From positions 856,197 through 920,196 of the forward strand of contig MBPM02000023.1 of NCBI GenBank assembly GCA_001695595.3: DNA of 64,000 nucleotides, in the 5' to 3' direction. Below are positions 19,725 to 33,659 of this stretch, in pieces. A program made the translations under genes and the position numbers. Source of the stretch: Plasmopara viticola (Eukaryota; Oomycota; Peronosporomycetes; Peronosporales; Peronosporaceae). How positions within the stretch are numbered: the stretch's first letter is position 1; each line of letters starts with the position of its first letter. A model generated the notes under the pieces. The model had not been told where the DNA came from, ran no database searches, and was given only the letters and a program-made list of their open reading frames with translations.

Positions 19725-22700
19725 ATTATATTGCTTTCATAAACAACCAGATTTGAAAAAGGCTCGATAGATAGGTCGCGCAATTCTAGTGACTAAGTCC
19801 GCGATGCGGCTGCGTATTGAAAAAGAAAGTGGGCTAAGCGTGACGGCAGACGTTCAATCGTAAATGTAGTACTGATTCTTACGGTCCAGGTGAAGTTGCC
19901 AGCTTTAAAGCTTTCAGTATTTCTAAAGCCTTATATTAAGCGGAAAAAACGACCGCAGACGTACACATTAATATATGCTAAGGATAAGGTACATTATGCT
20001 GAAAAGGTCAGAGCGACGTGAAGGAGGTACGCTTTTTCGTCCTTCCACATACGACGACGCCGAATCAATCATTGTGTACGCAGCGTTTCCTACATCTGCC
20101 GAACGAAGTGCTGGGTGGGTAATACGATACTAAACTATTTTTCCACTTGTTACTACCTTAAAAGTTCAGTCTTGCGACCTCGGTGGCTTTCTACCCAAAC
20201 AATCGACGAGTGATAGCTTAGTAATCCAATCAGCCAATCTAAACCATGGTACATTAAAAAAAAAATGAAGTCTATAGATGTTATTGACGAAATCTTGACT
20301 TTGTGCAACTAAACCGAAGTCGTCAACAGCTATGATTGGAATTTCTTGACTCATAGACATTAGAACGATGCAATCTGTTCCTTAACTGTACCAGAGCTGA
20401 ATCACCGCAGTCGTATAACATGGTCCTCAATCATAGATTTTTGTTTATGCCAAAAAGACATACTAATCTGTCCACTTATTTCTATGGTCATGTTTGATGT
20501 AAATAGGTGAATAACGGTAGGAGTGTAAAAGAAGTCTTGGAGCAAATCTCAACAAGGTGGATCTTTTGATCACCCAGTGCACCCGCTATACCTCCGCATT
20601 ACCTAAGTGATTGATCGTGAGATTATTTGAAAGAAAGCGCGACACGAATGACAAAAAGTTACAAGGTACCGATGCCTAAAGCCGAGCTTTGGTATTAAAA
20701 GCTAGCTCCTCGTATAATGGAGATGGTGCCACCTGGAAACCAATATTATATTGGTTTGCATGCTGGTATTATAAAGATACTTGTAGAATTGAAGTGTAGT
20801 CACTTATGAGAAATTAAAATCAAAGGTAGGAAGGACCAATACACATATACTCTAAAGAAGTCCTTTAACTTTATTATAATGCACACTTCGATAGAGCCCA
20901 AGACAGAGGATAGTGAGCAGTCTCTCCAGCAGATCGAACATCTTTTTGTATGTCTCTTCTGTGCAAGGTGTTGTGTGACCCCATCACACCTATTGGGCTT
21001 ATCGACACTCCTCCACCTAAACTGGTAAGGTGTCTATTTACACCTTGCAAGGCTTCACGACGGATAAATCCTTTTCGCATCTGACGAGCGCGCGAAGCCC
21101 GCCTCTCGCAAATTTTGCTGGCTCTTATGAGCGTTAGGAGACTACTGCATCTGCAGCCCTTTTTGCTGCTACATAGCTGGAACGCGTCACGATGCTCAAT
21201 CCTTATGAGCAAAGCTAGTGCTTAATAACTCATGTAGCCTCCACGACGGTAGCGCTGATTATTGAGTTCAAGTTAAGGCTTATAGCTTCACAGAGAAAGG
21301 GACAAGGGCCTTCCCTCCTCAATTAAGATAGTATACCAAAGCACTAATTTGGCCAAGATAACAAATGATTCCTGGCATTAGACGTTCGCATTCTCTTTCC
21401 TGAAGTCCTGGTTGAATGCTGAGCGCTTATCCATGTTATAAGTGCTTTGTGTCTTGACCACACACATGGGACAGCTGAGAGTAACTCTTATTCGAATACA
21501 CTAAAATCTCTTCAGTACTCACGCCATCTTAAGGTAGGCGTAAGCTTAATGAATGTATCTATAAATCAAGAAAGTTGTCGGCTTCTATAATTGAGGCATC
21601 ACTTTACATACAAGTCAAGCTAAAAAAAACATGACAGGGCCGAACAATAGGTTTACCTTGCACTCAATCAAGGCAGCAACGATAATAGAGGCGAATAGAG
21701 TTGCTCCCTGAGAGCTTCTACGAGATGCTGTGGATGGGAAGTCATTGGGTCATTTAATCCTCGAGATGTGGTGTCTGTAAGCCAGCAGGCTCGGATTTTA
21801 TTTCAATCGGTATAAGTGCTTTCGAGCAAAGCAACAAGCTGCAGTAAACTGATAAATATGGTGTCTATCGCTTCAATGATGTTTACCCTCGTTTCCAAAG
21901 GGCCTAATATGGTCACTGCCAAAGCCATGTCATCAGAGCCAGGGGGAAACACCGGACACCAGATGGGAAGTGGCTCCACTGGAGAAAAGTTAAGGCCTCA
22001 AGTGTACAGCAAATACACACCGCTGGAGTCTAGCCCTTGTGATCTTGACAGCCCTCGAAAGAAGAGCAACAGCGGTGGTCTGCTTGCTTTACACGCATGC
22101 GAACACAGCTATTACAACTCTTGGTCGATGGGGAAATTTGCGAGCCAGCCGTCATCCAAAATACGCTAATTGACGCCTTAATGGAAACCAGCTGAAGCAA
22201 GTCAGTAATTGATGAAATCTCGAGCGAAACGAAATCTCCCTAATCTAATGAAAGCTTGGCCGTGAAACTTACGATTTTCGACAGCACCGCGTCATGTGTT
22301 GTGCTGTATATGAACATATATGACTTGATTCTGGACATGCCGTGGCAATAAAGCACGGACACTCTTGTAGGTATAATTCACCTACGTATCATTTAGGATT
22401 TTGTGAGTCATGTTCCAAATTATTTTATGCGTACAGCTCTTTAGAAGAAAGTATGTGGAGGTACACACCCTAGGAATTGATGAACTCCAATCTTTTTTAC
22501 GGTGCCGTGACAATGACGGCAAAGTCTATATTAGGTGGTAACCAAGTATCAACATGAGCACCAGCTACCTTACACACTAAATATAGCGCTTTATGTCTGA
22601 GTAACACAGCCCACAGGAAGGTAATACAGCGCTACCAACTGCGGGTAACAAACGGCTAGTATAGGCCGGCAAAGCAAGGTGGATAGCGAAGCACCATAAG

Positions 22701-24339
22701 TCAAAGTAAGCACAGTTTCTCGAAAAATAAGCGTTGCAAATCGTAAGCAATCCCTCGAAGATAAAACGATTTTAATGAAGCAACCTTACTCAAACGGATA
22801 TTAATTATCGTTAAGTCACGGCTGGTGCGCTTCGATGAAAGGCACGACTACAGGTGTGCGAGCTACTGCTTCTCGACGCACGCGAGATTACTGGGGTTTT
22901 GGTAGAAAGCTACAAAAATCTAAGATGTGGTGTTTCTAACGCCACAGACTTCTCAAAGACATAAATACATCCTCTTTTGTGGACATAGATGTCTTACTTC
23001 GACCTGATAGGCAGCTTACGCTGCGTCTGGACAAAGATGTTCAGAAGAATCCAAAAGCTTCAGTAGATCTTTCTATAAAATAGATTAAGTTGTGGTGTTC
23101 GGAGATCCACCATCAGACTAGAGGAGTAAGGCCCTGGGCAAAAGGGCAATGTAGACATACTGTTCTCAATGCGACTAGAGCAATGTGTACTCCTTGTTAC
23201 CCTTCGTAACGAATAGGAAAAAATGGCATGGTGAGAGAGCCATATCTCCCTCATCGCCGACGCTCTGAGCTCAGAACCGAACAGAATACGGCGACTAGAT
23301 CGTACCAAAATAAACTGAGTCTTCCAGTGGTGCCTGCACGCAAGCTAACATGACCGGGTGTATGTTGATAGCGCACCAGATCTGATAGATGGTTTCTTTC
23401 AAATCTATTTTAGAGGGTCGTGTTGGCCACAATACCAGAAATATTCAAGAAAAATATCACGTCTAGCCAGCTATTTGCACTAATACACTACTGTCAATAC
23501 GGGTCTATCCATTTTACATAAGGTTTTCATTGAGTACTAAAAAATTTGCCACCACCAGGATTCATTTAAATACATAAAGAAGCCTTGAGCGAGCTCTTTA
23601 AATGTCGTTTGCAACGCTTCTGCTATGTCGTTGATTGAGCGGTTTTGATACATGCTGAAAACGATCACTATTCATTTTGCTCCGGTTCAGGCAGTTTATT
23701 GGCGCCAAATGGAGTAACCCTAGTAATGACAAGAAATCCCTCGCCATGAACTTTGTATTGGTAAGGTTTCAAGTTAACATTTCGAGCTCAAATCTTTTAT
23801 TGTTCTATTTGTACCTCACATTGTTGAGAGTGGCGATAAATAAGCCCAACTACTTCGTAAAAAGGAAATTCTTGCCGACATTCATATTCGCGTAGGTTAG
23901 ATATGCGTTGATCCGCACCAGCAAAATTGGAAGCTCTATCGACGAACTGATCCATCAAGCATACAAAAATGATGGGAAGCTCAAGATTTTCAGGCTATGC
24001 TTTATCGTAGGCAAGACGCTTCACTTGAGTGGCTAATTCCTCCAACAGCGACAGCAGCTGCATCGCTTTGTATGAATAGACGGTCTGCTTCACTATGAAG
24101 CGAATTCGTCAAAAGTCGCTGTTTACATAGCTCAAGGCCATAAGATTGATTTGCGTATGATGCGCTTCTTAGTAATTCTTTCTTAGGTGTTATTTTAGTT
24201 TCCACGGCATATGAGTGGTCGTACACAATAGAGTGGTCATGTATTTGAGAAATGTCAGAGGGAAAAATTCACTACTTACACACCGGCGCCTTCATAGAGG
24301 TTGCCAAAGTCGGCAGATTGTGGGGAGTCATTGCGCCTT
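19725..24339. other. Gene-poor AT-rich DNA with unassigned repeat debris
   Basis: This stretch of 4.6 kb has no convincing gene. Open frames at 20874-21212 (-), 21816-22169 (+) and 23677-23895 (+) lack family motifs. A near-palindrome TGTGACCCCATCACA at 20974-20988 resembles termini of oomycete LTR elements as I remember them, but no partner LTR was found. Confidence 0.45.
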
Positions 24340-24642
24340 GACTTTAATTTGGCGTATCACAATTTTGTTGTCAACATGAGCAAAGTAGTGCTCGCTTGTC
24401 GCCTAAGCAGGATGGTCTTTTTCAGGCGGAAGCAAATATCAAGGCTATTGTGAATGATATGTGTCAAATAGCGTGAGTTTCTGGATACGATGGTTTCGGA
24501 TAAGTATCCGCGGGTGGTCGCTGCGTTTATTCAAGTGCTGATCTATACATTGGGAGCCCACTTTCTGATGTCGGTAGCAGACCATCCTCAGACACATAGT
24601 CAGACGAAAAGAAGTTACTTTGAGCTTGAAGACATATAGACA
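24340..24642 (+). mobile_element. Ty3/Gypsy integrase relic
   Basis: The frame at 24490-24639 reads MVSDKYPRVVAAFIQ, then LGAHFLMSVADHPQTHSQTKR and FELEDI. This matches the Ty3/Gypsy integrase core (VSDRDPRF...FW..L...LGT.L..STADHPQTDGQTERVNR.LED). The stretch before it (about 24340-24490) carries a decayed LSRM-type block of the same domain, interrupted by stops. It is an old, dead LTR-retrotransposon fragment; the rest of the element is not recognisable. Confidence 0.75.
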
Positions 24643-27600
24643 CTGCAACGCCATATTTGTAAGCCGACAAGCTTCTAATAATTACTTGCACTTAATAATG
24701 CGGCTTCCACATTAACAGCCTTGGCACTTCTTTATATAAGCAAATTCTGCTAGGTCTTAAGTACACGCGCTTTTAGTTTAGAAGAAAAAAGGAAGAGGCT
24801 GAAATTATTTTTGCCAGGTCTGTAATCGAGACCAGTTTAATTACAATACTTTTATCGGAGCTTTTCAGAAGTGATTGAGCTACAGATGTGACTTTCAAAA
24901 GATTCATTAGATCTTAGATGCAGGCAAATAGCCGCTGTAAGGTCTTGATAGAGTTATTGCTCTTTTCGAGACAAAATTGTTTTTCACGCGGCGCGCAATC
25001 ACAAAAAGTGAAATGGTTGGCACCATGGACTTCATCGGCCGAGGTAATCCATCCGTAGAGCCTTTACTTTCAAGCTGAACCGACTGTACAGAAAGTCAGT
25101 GGGCCTGCAACATGCGTCGATACCCTATAATGGGCTAGTCACAATGCCCTTCACAAAAAAATGCGTTGTTGATTCTAGTCCTTGAAACATGCACCAAGCA
25201 TTGCAGTTATTATCTCTACCCTCTTCTTGCTGGAACTTCAAATTAGCAACTCCATCAGCGAGGGATCAGAGATCGAGTCTTTACTTTAAGATAACATGGG
25301 CTTCTCGCGTCTTTCAATTGAGGCATTTGTAATGGCTGCTTAGTCTGACACCCAGTTTAACATTTTTAAAAGTTTACTGCAAAGTATAGAGTTTTTAATT
25401 ATAACGCTTCTACGGCCTCGGGTGGATACCACACTTAGTGCTTCGTCACAATCCTCTCCCGAAAGCAAATTTGTGGCAGAGCACCAGGCGAGGGAGACCG
25501 GTAGATCCGGAATTTTGCCGCTGTATGGTGGAAGGCTCTTTCTGACCGTTCTTTACCGTGATCGATCTTTGGTAATTAGGTTTATTCCGAGGTAGAGTCT
25601 TAGGCAATAAGCCAGCTTTGGTGCACAGGTGTTTTGGACACTAAAGCATAATTTGCGGGAGTTGGCTGGGTCATCGTTTAATAATGTCGCTGATTGAAGA
25701 ATCTCTTCGCTCCTTGCTAATTATCATTACACTCATTCCTCTTCAAGTTAAGGTAATTTAAGTATCAGTATATGGAGATTGAAACGAGGCGTTACTTAAA
25801 GTCAAGCTTATATGATTAAAGTTGGCGTCGCATCAAACATGTTTTAAAAACGGTGACTGTGGTGCACGACAAGCATTTATACCGATTGTGTACTGAGAAT
25901 TTAAAGATATCGAATAAGGGTAGAGTATCTGCCTGAATCACAAGCGCTAACATTTTTGCTACTAGGACCATATTGTGCGGAATAAATTAGTCGGCTGATT
26001 GCATATTGTGACCGTTTAAGACTGGTGACAGTAAGCAGTCGTTCACTAAAGAAATCGTGTATCTTCTATATGTCCCCGACACTGCACCACACTAAAAAAA
26101 AACAAAGAGACCATAGCATTGATTAATAATCATGCATTGAAAGTGTAACGGACGAATACATGAAGCGAAATTGTAAGAAAAGCTATTAAACGGACAGGCA
26201 CCTCCGCACAATATAAATAATGTGGTATTTTCAAGGATAAAATAAAGCTTCTCCCATAACTGCTGCAGCTTGCTAACTGACATAAGTAATTGATGAGATC
26301 AATGTTATTCAAAGTGCATCTCATTGCTTCCTTTGCGCAACGAGCTGTGTGGCTTTATTACTCTCGGCAGTCAAACTCATGCATACGCGGATAGACTCCC
26401 ACCATATCCGTTCTAAAGCTCCCACGATGGATCCTACGAGTTTGTTATCTGTTAAATGCGCATTTGCGCTGCTCGAGAGACATGTGCCTTAGGATGCAGC
26501 TATAATTGCAAAACTAAGCTGCAAAGCAGCTAACACGCGCCATGATGCTTGAGCATTAAGAGCAGAAGTCATTTTCCAGAGCTCGGACAGCATGAGGTTA
26601 ACACCCGTTGCATAGATAAACGTAAGTTCGTTTCCTTGACAGTAAAAATTTATGACGTGCACGTTGCGTCCACACTCTTTTACCTTATAGATTCAGCCAA
26701 AAGCTGTTTCCCGAATTGAGTGCCTCTTTTTATAAAGTACATGAATGGACATATAAGAGTAACTTTCCTTTCGGCTTTGAGCTTCGTCAGCATAGCGATA
26801 ACGGCTTACGATCATGTATACAGACATTTATCACAAGAGCCAGTCCTTGAGCGCCACGTTTTGGGCAAGTTAGGATGAATGGGTTAATGTATCTGACAAA
26901 ATATCAAAAACGATACCATTAAGTGCGATCCTTTAGTAAAAGTACAATTATAAGCAGACTTGCACTTCGAAAATGATCGTCAGGCAAGTTTGGCAGTGTT
27001 CATACCTTGAGTAGTGGTGTCAACCAATGTGCTGACTCGAGTCTAAATCAAAGGACTTGAGAGCTGCCGATCAAAACGTCCTGCAAAGACATCACCTAAA
27101 CGACCAACTGAGCTTTGCGTCCTTTTTTTTAAAAAAACGACCAACTGAGCTTTGTGTCCTTTCAAATGTTCTAGAAGGTCGCTACAGAGGCCACACCCTC
27201 ATCACTAAAGTAAAACCGATCACCATTTAGTCAGCTGGTGGAGACTTAAAATTCCATCTAATTTCTATAATTGATGCTCACTATGCGGGCTTAGCCCCTA
27301 CGATCCTATCAGCTATCAAAAGAAAGTCAATATCTCCTTTATGCACAAAAGAATATGGTTTTTGAGAGTGTGGTAGCCTCCGGCGTGTCAATTTGTATAC
27401 GAAAGACTGTGTTCGAGAAGAGCGCATATTGAATAGCCGGACTAGCTAATGGACTGGGTCGAAATGTCCTTTTAAAAATGAACGTTCAAAAGTAAGATCT
27501 CTCGATCGACTGTTTATTGTCTTTGTAAATAAGATTGTCTTGTCAGCTTCGACACTTTCTATAAGGCCCAGAAATTGATGACGCATTCTGGTTTTAATTT

Positions 27601-29791
27601 GCGGACATTTGCAGAGCTTGAAAGAATGCAATTTACGGTGATATTGTATCCACCTGTAGAGCCATATTACCTGCATTTAATTGCTACTTGTAAAATCTTG
27701 GACTAGCGGTCAAGCTTTTGCTTCTTTGGGGTGATCCTGAGTCCTTGAAGCCCTCTTGAATATATTTCACAGTCAAATTGACCGCCACATAACTTATCGC
27801 GAGATCTTTAAAATGAGTGAGGATCCTTCACAGCTGACTAGCCGCATTAAGTACACTACTCTATGAATGGTCAACCCCTCAGCCGTAAGCCCAATATGGC
27901 AGTAGCTATGGACACTATCAGCTATCGTATGACCGGATTGTCATGCGCAGGGATTACAATTTTAAAAAAAATTAGAGTCCTACTAATGTAGGACCTGAAG
28001 TTCTAAGGGTTATAGTATTTGAAGCCACTACGAGTAATTACCGTCATGAGAGATGAACTCGACGCGATATTCAACACCATTCTGCATGGTAACACAGTGT
28101 ATCACCTTAACTTTGTACGCTTTCGCGGCCAATAAAAATGTGAATATGGTCTATACTAAAATGCAATTTACATACGGAGAGTATCATTTTTGAATAAAAG
28201 ACAATCGGGATTACTTCAATCGTCTCTGTGAGATCTCGTTATTTGTGAAGGACCAATACGGAAATTGTTTGGTCTTATGACTAAATGACATGAATTTGTT
28301 CTTGTATCTACGGAGCCAACGTTTTTGGTGCGATAAGCTGACACAGATACTGTGTTGAAGATTCCGTTGCCTCTGTGCAAAAATTCTTACGCAATGCACT
28401 ACAACTCGCAGTAGAAACATTAAATTTGAACGCGTATAAACGTACTACGACTTTATCCAGATTATTGAGCACATCCTTCATCCAATGAGATCAGAGCTAC
28501 ACCAATATATGAGAGGCCAAAATCGGTCCTGGTACACTACCGATTAAATGGGTCCCATTAAATCGATAAGGTGATATAATTGCACTGTTTCACAAGAAAC
28601 CAACGGCGAATGTAGAAGCGCCACTTCGCTCACGAAAGTGCAGTTGGACAAGACGATAACGTGGGCAAGAGGAAGCGGCTTCTGCCTCGGATTTTTTAAA
28701 TGGATCTATATTTTCTGAGAGACCGAGTATATGGGTCTGCAATTGCTCTTGAAGTCGACAGTCAATCTAATCTGATTGGCAGCAATCACTTGCTAGTGCG
28801 CAAAGTTATTTGATGCATCAAAGTTTACCACGACTTGAAAAGAGTTCTTATGACTTTGAACCCTCGCGACTACTGGTTTTTTGTTTGTTTGAGAGCTATT
28901 AGACTCTCAGGACCTAAGCATCTATGGTATGCATCAATCACACACGCATCATGGAGTCTCAACTTTCCTATTGGTAGAGCGCCCTCTCCAATCGGTGACC
29001 AATGATCCAATGGCTTTGTAAGTAGCATCTTTATTACTTTTACACGAGATCAAGATCACTGGACCAGGCATGAATCAAGTGCACTGAGTTGTCGAAAAAA
29101 ACAGAATTGGGTGTTGCTTAGCTTGGCAATGCTTGAGATTGTTAAGACCGAGTCTGCGGGACCGCTGGCACCATTACTTGAATCTATGAGCCTGCAATTT
29201 GTTTTGCTGAAGAACGGTTCTGTTTTTGGTTTCGTTCTCGTTAAGTGGAAGGCCAAAAGCCTTTTTCATTGCATTTTACAGACTCGACAGCGGGACGAGC
29301 CTGACGTTAAGCCATCCATGAATACATTAAACTTGACGTGGCGATCCACTAAGAAAGGTTGTCATCTTCCATAGCTCATGAATACGTTAATTCTTCCATG
29401 CTTGCCAACGAGGAACACTAAATGCTGGCGGGGCTAAGCTTTCGACGGAAAGAGTAGTGCTTTTAATTGTGCATCAATGGACTTTGAGAAATCCAAACAC
29501 ACAGGTGAAATAGGTGTACGGGTGAGTGTCCAGCTCTAAAAAATTCAAAGCGCAACGCAATGCGTACCTGATTGTCATGTTATAGCTTCTTTTGTAATTT
29601 TCTCAATCTCCTTGATGTAATAGACAAGGTTGTGGTTGATCTTTCCTTTGTAAGTGTAAGACTTTGAAAAATTTCTATCCTGAATTCTGCAGTAGGTGTA
29701 ACCACAAAGAGCATGCTGCCTAAGCACTAAAACACATGCTCTTTTTTGTAAAGTTCAAGCGTCGTGGCGCGCTTAAATCGCTCAGCAGCCA
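24643..29791. other. Gene-poor AT-rich DNA, no gene recognised
   Basis: This 5.1-kb stretch shows only short unsupported frames (for example 28211-28420 minus and 29111-29374 plus). A local duplication, CGACCAACTGAGCTTTGNGTCC, occurs twice at about 27100-27162 around an oligo-T/oligo-A tract. The region is probably decayed transposon DNA. Confidence 0.45.
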
Positions 29792-30076
29792 ATGGAGCTG
29801 CAATTGCAGCCGCATCCTGATGCGCATAAAGCCAGCAAAACCCTCGACCAGCGCGAGCTGTGCGTCCGACAGATGAGGGAAAATTCTTTGGCCCTTAAGA
29901 GAATAAAGGCAGACACTCTACTCGCACAGGTAAGAAAAATAACTGCAAGATCTAATGGAGTCAATCAATACCATGCACAGTGGCGGCTTACAGAAATTTA
30001 TACGGTCTTACCGGTGAGTGACCTTCCACTACCTCCGATCTCAAACGATCCACGTGTTTTACAGAATGCAATATGA
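29792..30076 (+). CDS. Possible small three-exon gene, 60 aa, unknown
   Basis: I join exons 29792-29929, 29981-30013 and 30065-30076 (introns GTAAGA...ACAG and GTGAGT...ACAG, both in phase 0) to give 60 aa. The protein starts MELQLQPHPDAHK and has a Lys/Leu helix (MRENSLALKRIKADTLLAQ) followed by WRLTEIYTVLP. The introns also stay open in frame, so an unspliced 94-aa product is possible. Good splice signals and a coiled-coil-like core argue for a real gene. I do not recognise the family. It is the last non-repeat feature before the tRNA array. Confidence 0.4.
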   Translation: MELQLQPHPDAHKASKTLDQRELCVRQMRENSLALKRIKADTLLAQVRKITARSNGVNQYHAQWRLTEIYTVLPVSDLPLPPISNDPRVLQNAI

Positions 30077-30578
30077 AGACTTAATTCGGATATAGAATGT
30101 TCATGTGAAATTCGCTACCACAAGTTTTTTTTTGTGTTGGGTCATTTAGCGAAAAGGCGCTCCAATAAGTACAACACAATCCGTTTACTATTACAAACGA
30201 TGCATATAATAACGGATCAATGCATACGAGCACACAGATGCTAAGTTTATTCGCTATCTGCCGATTTATTTTACATTCCAGTCAATCTTTGCGATAGCTC
30301 AACACAAAGTGAATTCATCGATTCTATCAAGGCATAATTTTGAATGATTTGTATGTTCACACATCCTCCAATCAGGTCCATGACGCTTTGAAGTTGCGAA
30401 GAGTCAAGACCGTATGCATGAAGCTACATCGTTTGCTTTTGATCTTTTTTTGGTTGCTGCAAGACGCTGACATTCGGGTGTGCTCAGCAGGATATGACAA
30501 TATACACCGCAATAAAAATAAGCCGAGACGGTAAAGAAGCAACTTGACGGAAAATTACGGCCGGTGAGACCCATATAT

Positions 30579-30651
30579 TGGTCATACAGGGGTCCGAACC
30601 CTGAACCGCAGCGTTATTAGTACTGTGCTCTACCGACTGAGCTATACGACC
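30579..30651 (-). pseudogene. tRNA-Ile(AAU), array copy 1, decayed
   Basis: It has full length but G31 is A (anticodon-stem mismatch) and the T loop is TTCGGAC, losing A58. As the left-edge unit it is probably inactive. The next copy starts 492 bp on. Confidence 0.8.
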
Positions 30652-31070
30652 GCTCACCATTATTTCCTTGCTCAGTACTTACAAACGCAAAACCCGTTTC
30701 GTAATGCAAACAATGCATACAATAACGGATAAATGCATACGAGCACACCGATGCTAAGTTTATTCGCTATCTGCCGATTTTTTTTAAATTCCATTCAAAC
30801 TTTGCGATAGCTCAACACGAAGTGAATTCATCGATTCTGTCAAGGCATAGCTTTTAATAATTTGTCGGTTCATAAATCCCCCAGACAGCTGCATGACGAT
30901 TTAAAGTTGCTAAGAGACGAGACCGTATGCATGAAGCAACATCGTTTGCTTTTGATCTTTTCTTGTTCGGGTGTGCTTGGCAGTATACGACAATATACAT
31001 CGCAATAAAAATAAGCCAAACGGTAAAGGAGCAACTTGACGGTAAATTACGGCCGGTGGGACCCATATCA

Positions 31071-31143
31071 TGGTCATACAGGGGCTCGAACCCTGGACCT
31101 CAGCGTTATTAGCACTGTGCTCTACCGACTGAGCTATACGACC
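31071..31143 (-). tRNA. tRNA-Ile(AAU), array copy 2
   Basis: One change from consensus, C44 to A in the variable loop; all stems pair. The next copy starts 513 bp on. Confidence 0.9.
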
Positions 31144-31583
31144 GCTCACCATAACTACCTTGCTCAATACTTACAAACACGAAACCCGTTTACTATTGCA
31201 AACCATGCATACAATAACGGATCAATGCATACGAGCACACCGATGTTAATTTTATTCGCTATTTGCCGATTAATTTCTCATTCCAGTCAATCTTTGCGAT
31301 AGCTTAACACGAAATGAATTCATCGATTCTATCAAGGCATATATTTAATTACTTGTATGTTCACGTATCCCCCAGACAGCTGCATGACGCTTTATAATTG
31401 CGAAGAGACAAGTCCGGTATGCATGAAGCAATATCGTTTGCTTTTGATCTTTTTTTGTTTGCTGCAAGACTCTGACATTCGGGTGTGCTCGGCAGTATAT
31501 GACAATATACACCGCAATAAAATTAAGCCAAAACGGTAAAGAAGCAACTCGATGGTAAATTATGGCCGTTGAGACCCAAATCA

Positions 31584-31656
31584 TGGTAATACAGGGGCTC
31601 GAACCCTGGACCGCAGCGTTATTAGCACTGTGCTCTACCGACTGAGCTATACGACC
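31584..31656 (-). tRNA. tRNA-Ile(AAU), array copy 3, acceptor mismatch
   Basis: G69 is T, leaving a C4-U69 mismatch in the acceptor stem; it is otherwise consensus. The next copy starts 514 bp on. Confidence 0.8.
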
Positions 31657-32097
31657 GCTCACCATGACTACCTTGCTCAGTACTTACAAACACGAAACCC
31701 GTTTACTATTGCAAACCATGCATACAATAACGGATCAATGCATACGAGCACACCGATGTTAATTTTATTCGCTATCTGCCGATTAATTTCTCATTCCAGT
31801 CAATCTTTGCGATAGCTTAACACGAAATGAATTCATCGATTCTATCAAGGCATAGTTTTTAATTACTTGTATGTTCACACATCCCCCAGACAGCTGCATG
31901 ACGCTTTATAATTGCGAAGAGACAAGTCCGGTATGCATGAAGCAATATCGTTTGTTTTTGATATTTTCTTGTTTGCAGCAAGACTCTGACATTCGGGTGT
32001 GCTCAGCAGTATATGACAATATACACCGCAGTAAAAATAAGTCGAAACGGTAAAAAAGCAACTCGACGGTAATTTTCGGCCGTTGAGACCCAAATCA

Positions 32098-32170
32098 TGG
32101 TCATACAGGGGCTCGAACCCTGGACCGCAGCGTTATTAGCACTGTGCTCTACCGACTGAGCTATACGACC
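32098..32170 (-). tRNA. tRNA-Ile(AAU), array copy 4 (consensus)
   Basis: The consensus folds as a 7-bp acceptor stem (GGTCGTA/TATGACC), D arm GCTC-AGTCGGTA-GAGC, anticodon arm CAGTG-CTAATAA-CGCTG (A34 A35 U36, so Ile; A34 presumably becomes inosine), five-base variable loop, T arm CAGGG-TTCGAGC-CCCTG and discriminator A. There is no intron and no encoded CCA. The A box overlaps TAGCTCAGTCGG and the B box GGTTCGAGCCC. Confidence 0.97.
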
Positions 32171-32590
32171 GCTCACCATAACTACCTTGCTCAATACTTA
32201 CAAACACGAAACCCGTTTACTATTGCAAACCACGCATACAATAACGGATAAATGCATACGAGCACACCGATGTTAATTTTATTCGCTATCTGCCGATTAA
32301 TTTCTCATTCCAGTCAATCTTTGCGATAGCTTAACACGAAATGAATTCATCGATTCTATCAAGGAATAGTTTTTAATTACTTGTATGTTCACACATCCCC
32401 CCAACAGATGCATGACGCTTTGAAGTTGCGAAGACACAAGACCGTATGCATGAAACAACATCGTTTGCTTTTGATATTTTCTTGTTCGGGTGTGCTCAGA
32501 GTTATATTTTAATATACACAGCACTAAAAATAAGCCAAAACGGTAAAGAGGCAACTTGACGGTAAATTCCGGCCGTTGAGACCCAAATCA

Positions 32591-32663
32591 TGGTCATACA
32601 GGGGCTCGAACCCTGGACCGCAGCGTTATTAGCACTGTGCTCTACCGACTGAGCTATACGACC
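32591..32663 (-). tRNA. tRNA-Ile(AAU), array copy 5
   Basis: Consensus by eye; the next copy starts 494 bp on (short spacer). Confidence 0.96.
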
Positions 32664-33084
32664 GCTCACCATAACTACCTTGCTCAATACTTACAAACAC
32701 GAAACCCGTTTACTATTGCAAACCATGCATACAATAACGGATCAATGCATACGAGCACACCGATGTTAATTTTATTCGCTATCTGCCGATTAATTTCTCA
32801 TTCCAGTCAATCTTTGCGATAGCTTAACACGAAATGAATTCATCGATTCTATCAAGGCATAGTTTTTAATTACTTGTATGTTCACACATCCCCCAGACAG
32901 CTGCATGACGCTTTATAATTGCGAAGAGACAAGTCCGGTATGCATGAAGCAATATCGTTTGTTTTTGATATTTTCTTGTTCGGGTGTGCTCAGGAGTATA
33001 TGACAATATACACCGCAATAAAAATAAGCCAAAACGGTAAAGAGGCAACTTGACGGTAAATTCCGGCCGTTGAGACCCAAATCA

Positions 33085-33157
33085 TGGTCATACAGGGGCT
33101 CGAACCCTGGACCGCAGCGTTATTAGCACTGTGCTCTACCGACTGAGCTATACGACC
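33085..33157 (-). tRNA. tRNA-Ile(AAU), array copy 6
   Basis: Consensus by eye; the spacer to copy 7 is a variant (502 bp) lacking part of the CTGACATTCGG block. Confidence 0.96.
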
Positions 33158-33586
33158 GCTCACCATAACTACCTTGCTCAATACTTACAAACACGAAACC
33201 CGTTTACTATTGCAAACCATGCATACAATAACGGATCAATGCATACGAGCACACCGATGTTAATTTTATTCGCTATCTGCCGACTAATTTCTCATTCCAG
33301 TCAATCTTTGCGATAGCTTAACACGAAATGAATTCATCGATTCTATCAAGGCATAGTTTTTAATTACTTGTATGTTCACACATCCCCCAGACAGCTGCAT
33401 GACGCTTTATAATTGCGAAGAGACAAGTCCGGTATGCATGAAGCAATATCGTTTGTTTTTGATATTTTCTTGTTTGCAGCAAGACTGTGTGCTCGCAGTA
33501 TATGACAATATACACCGCAGTAAAAATAAGCCGAAACGGTAAAGAAGCAACTTGACGGTAAATTACGGCCGTTGAGACCCAAATCA

Positions 33587-33659
33587 TGGTCATACAGGGG
33601 CTCGAACCCTGGACCGCAGCGTTATTAGCACTGTGCTCTACCGACTGAGCTATACGACC
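33587..33659 (-). tRNA. tRNA-Ile(AAU), array copy 7
   Basis: Consensus by eye; the next copy starts 509 bp on. Confidence 0.96.

Noticed and set aside
20974..20988. Near-palindrome TGTGACCCCATCACA as an LTR end
   Set aside because: The shape fits Gypsy-type termini as I remember them, but no second LTR, primer-binding site or pol frame was found next to it.
21816..22169. 117-aa plus-strand frame
   Set aside because: Composition and lack of motifs give no support beyond chance openness.
29111..29374. 87-aa plus-strand frame
   Set aside because: No family motif, no splice support, and it lies in decayed repeat-like DNA.
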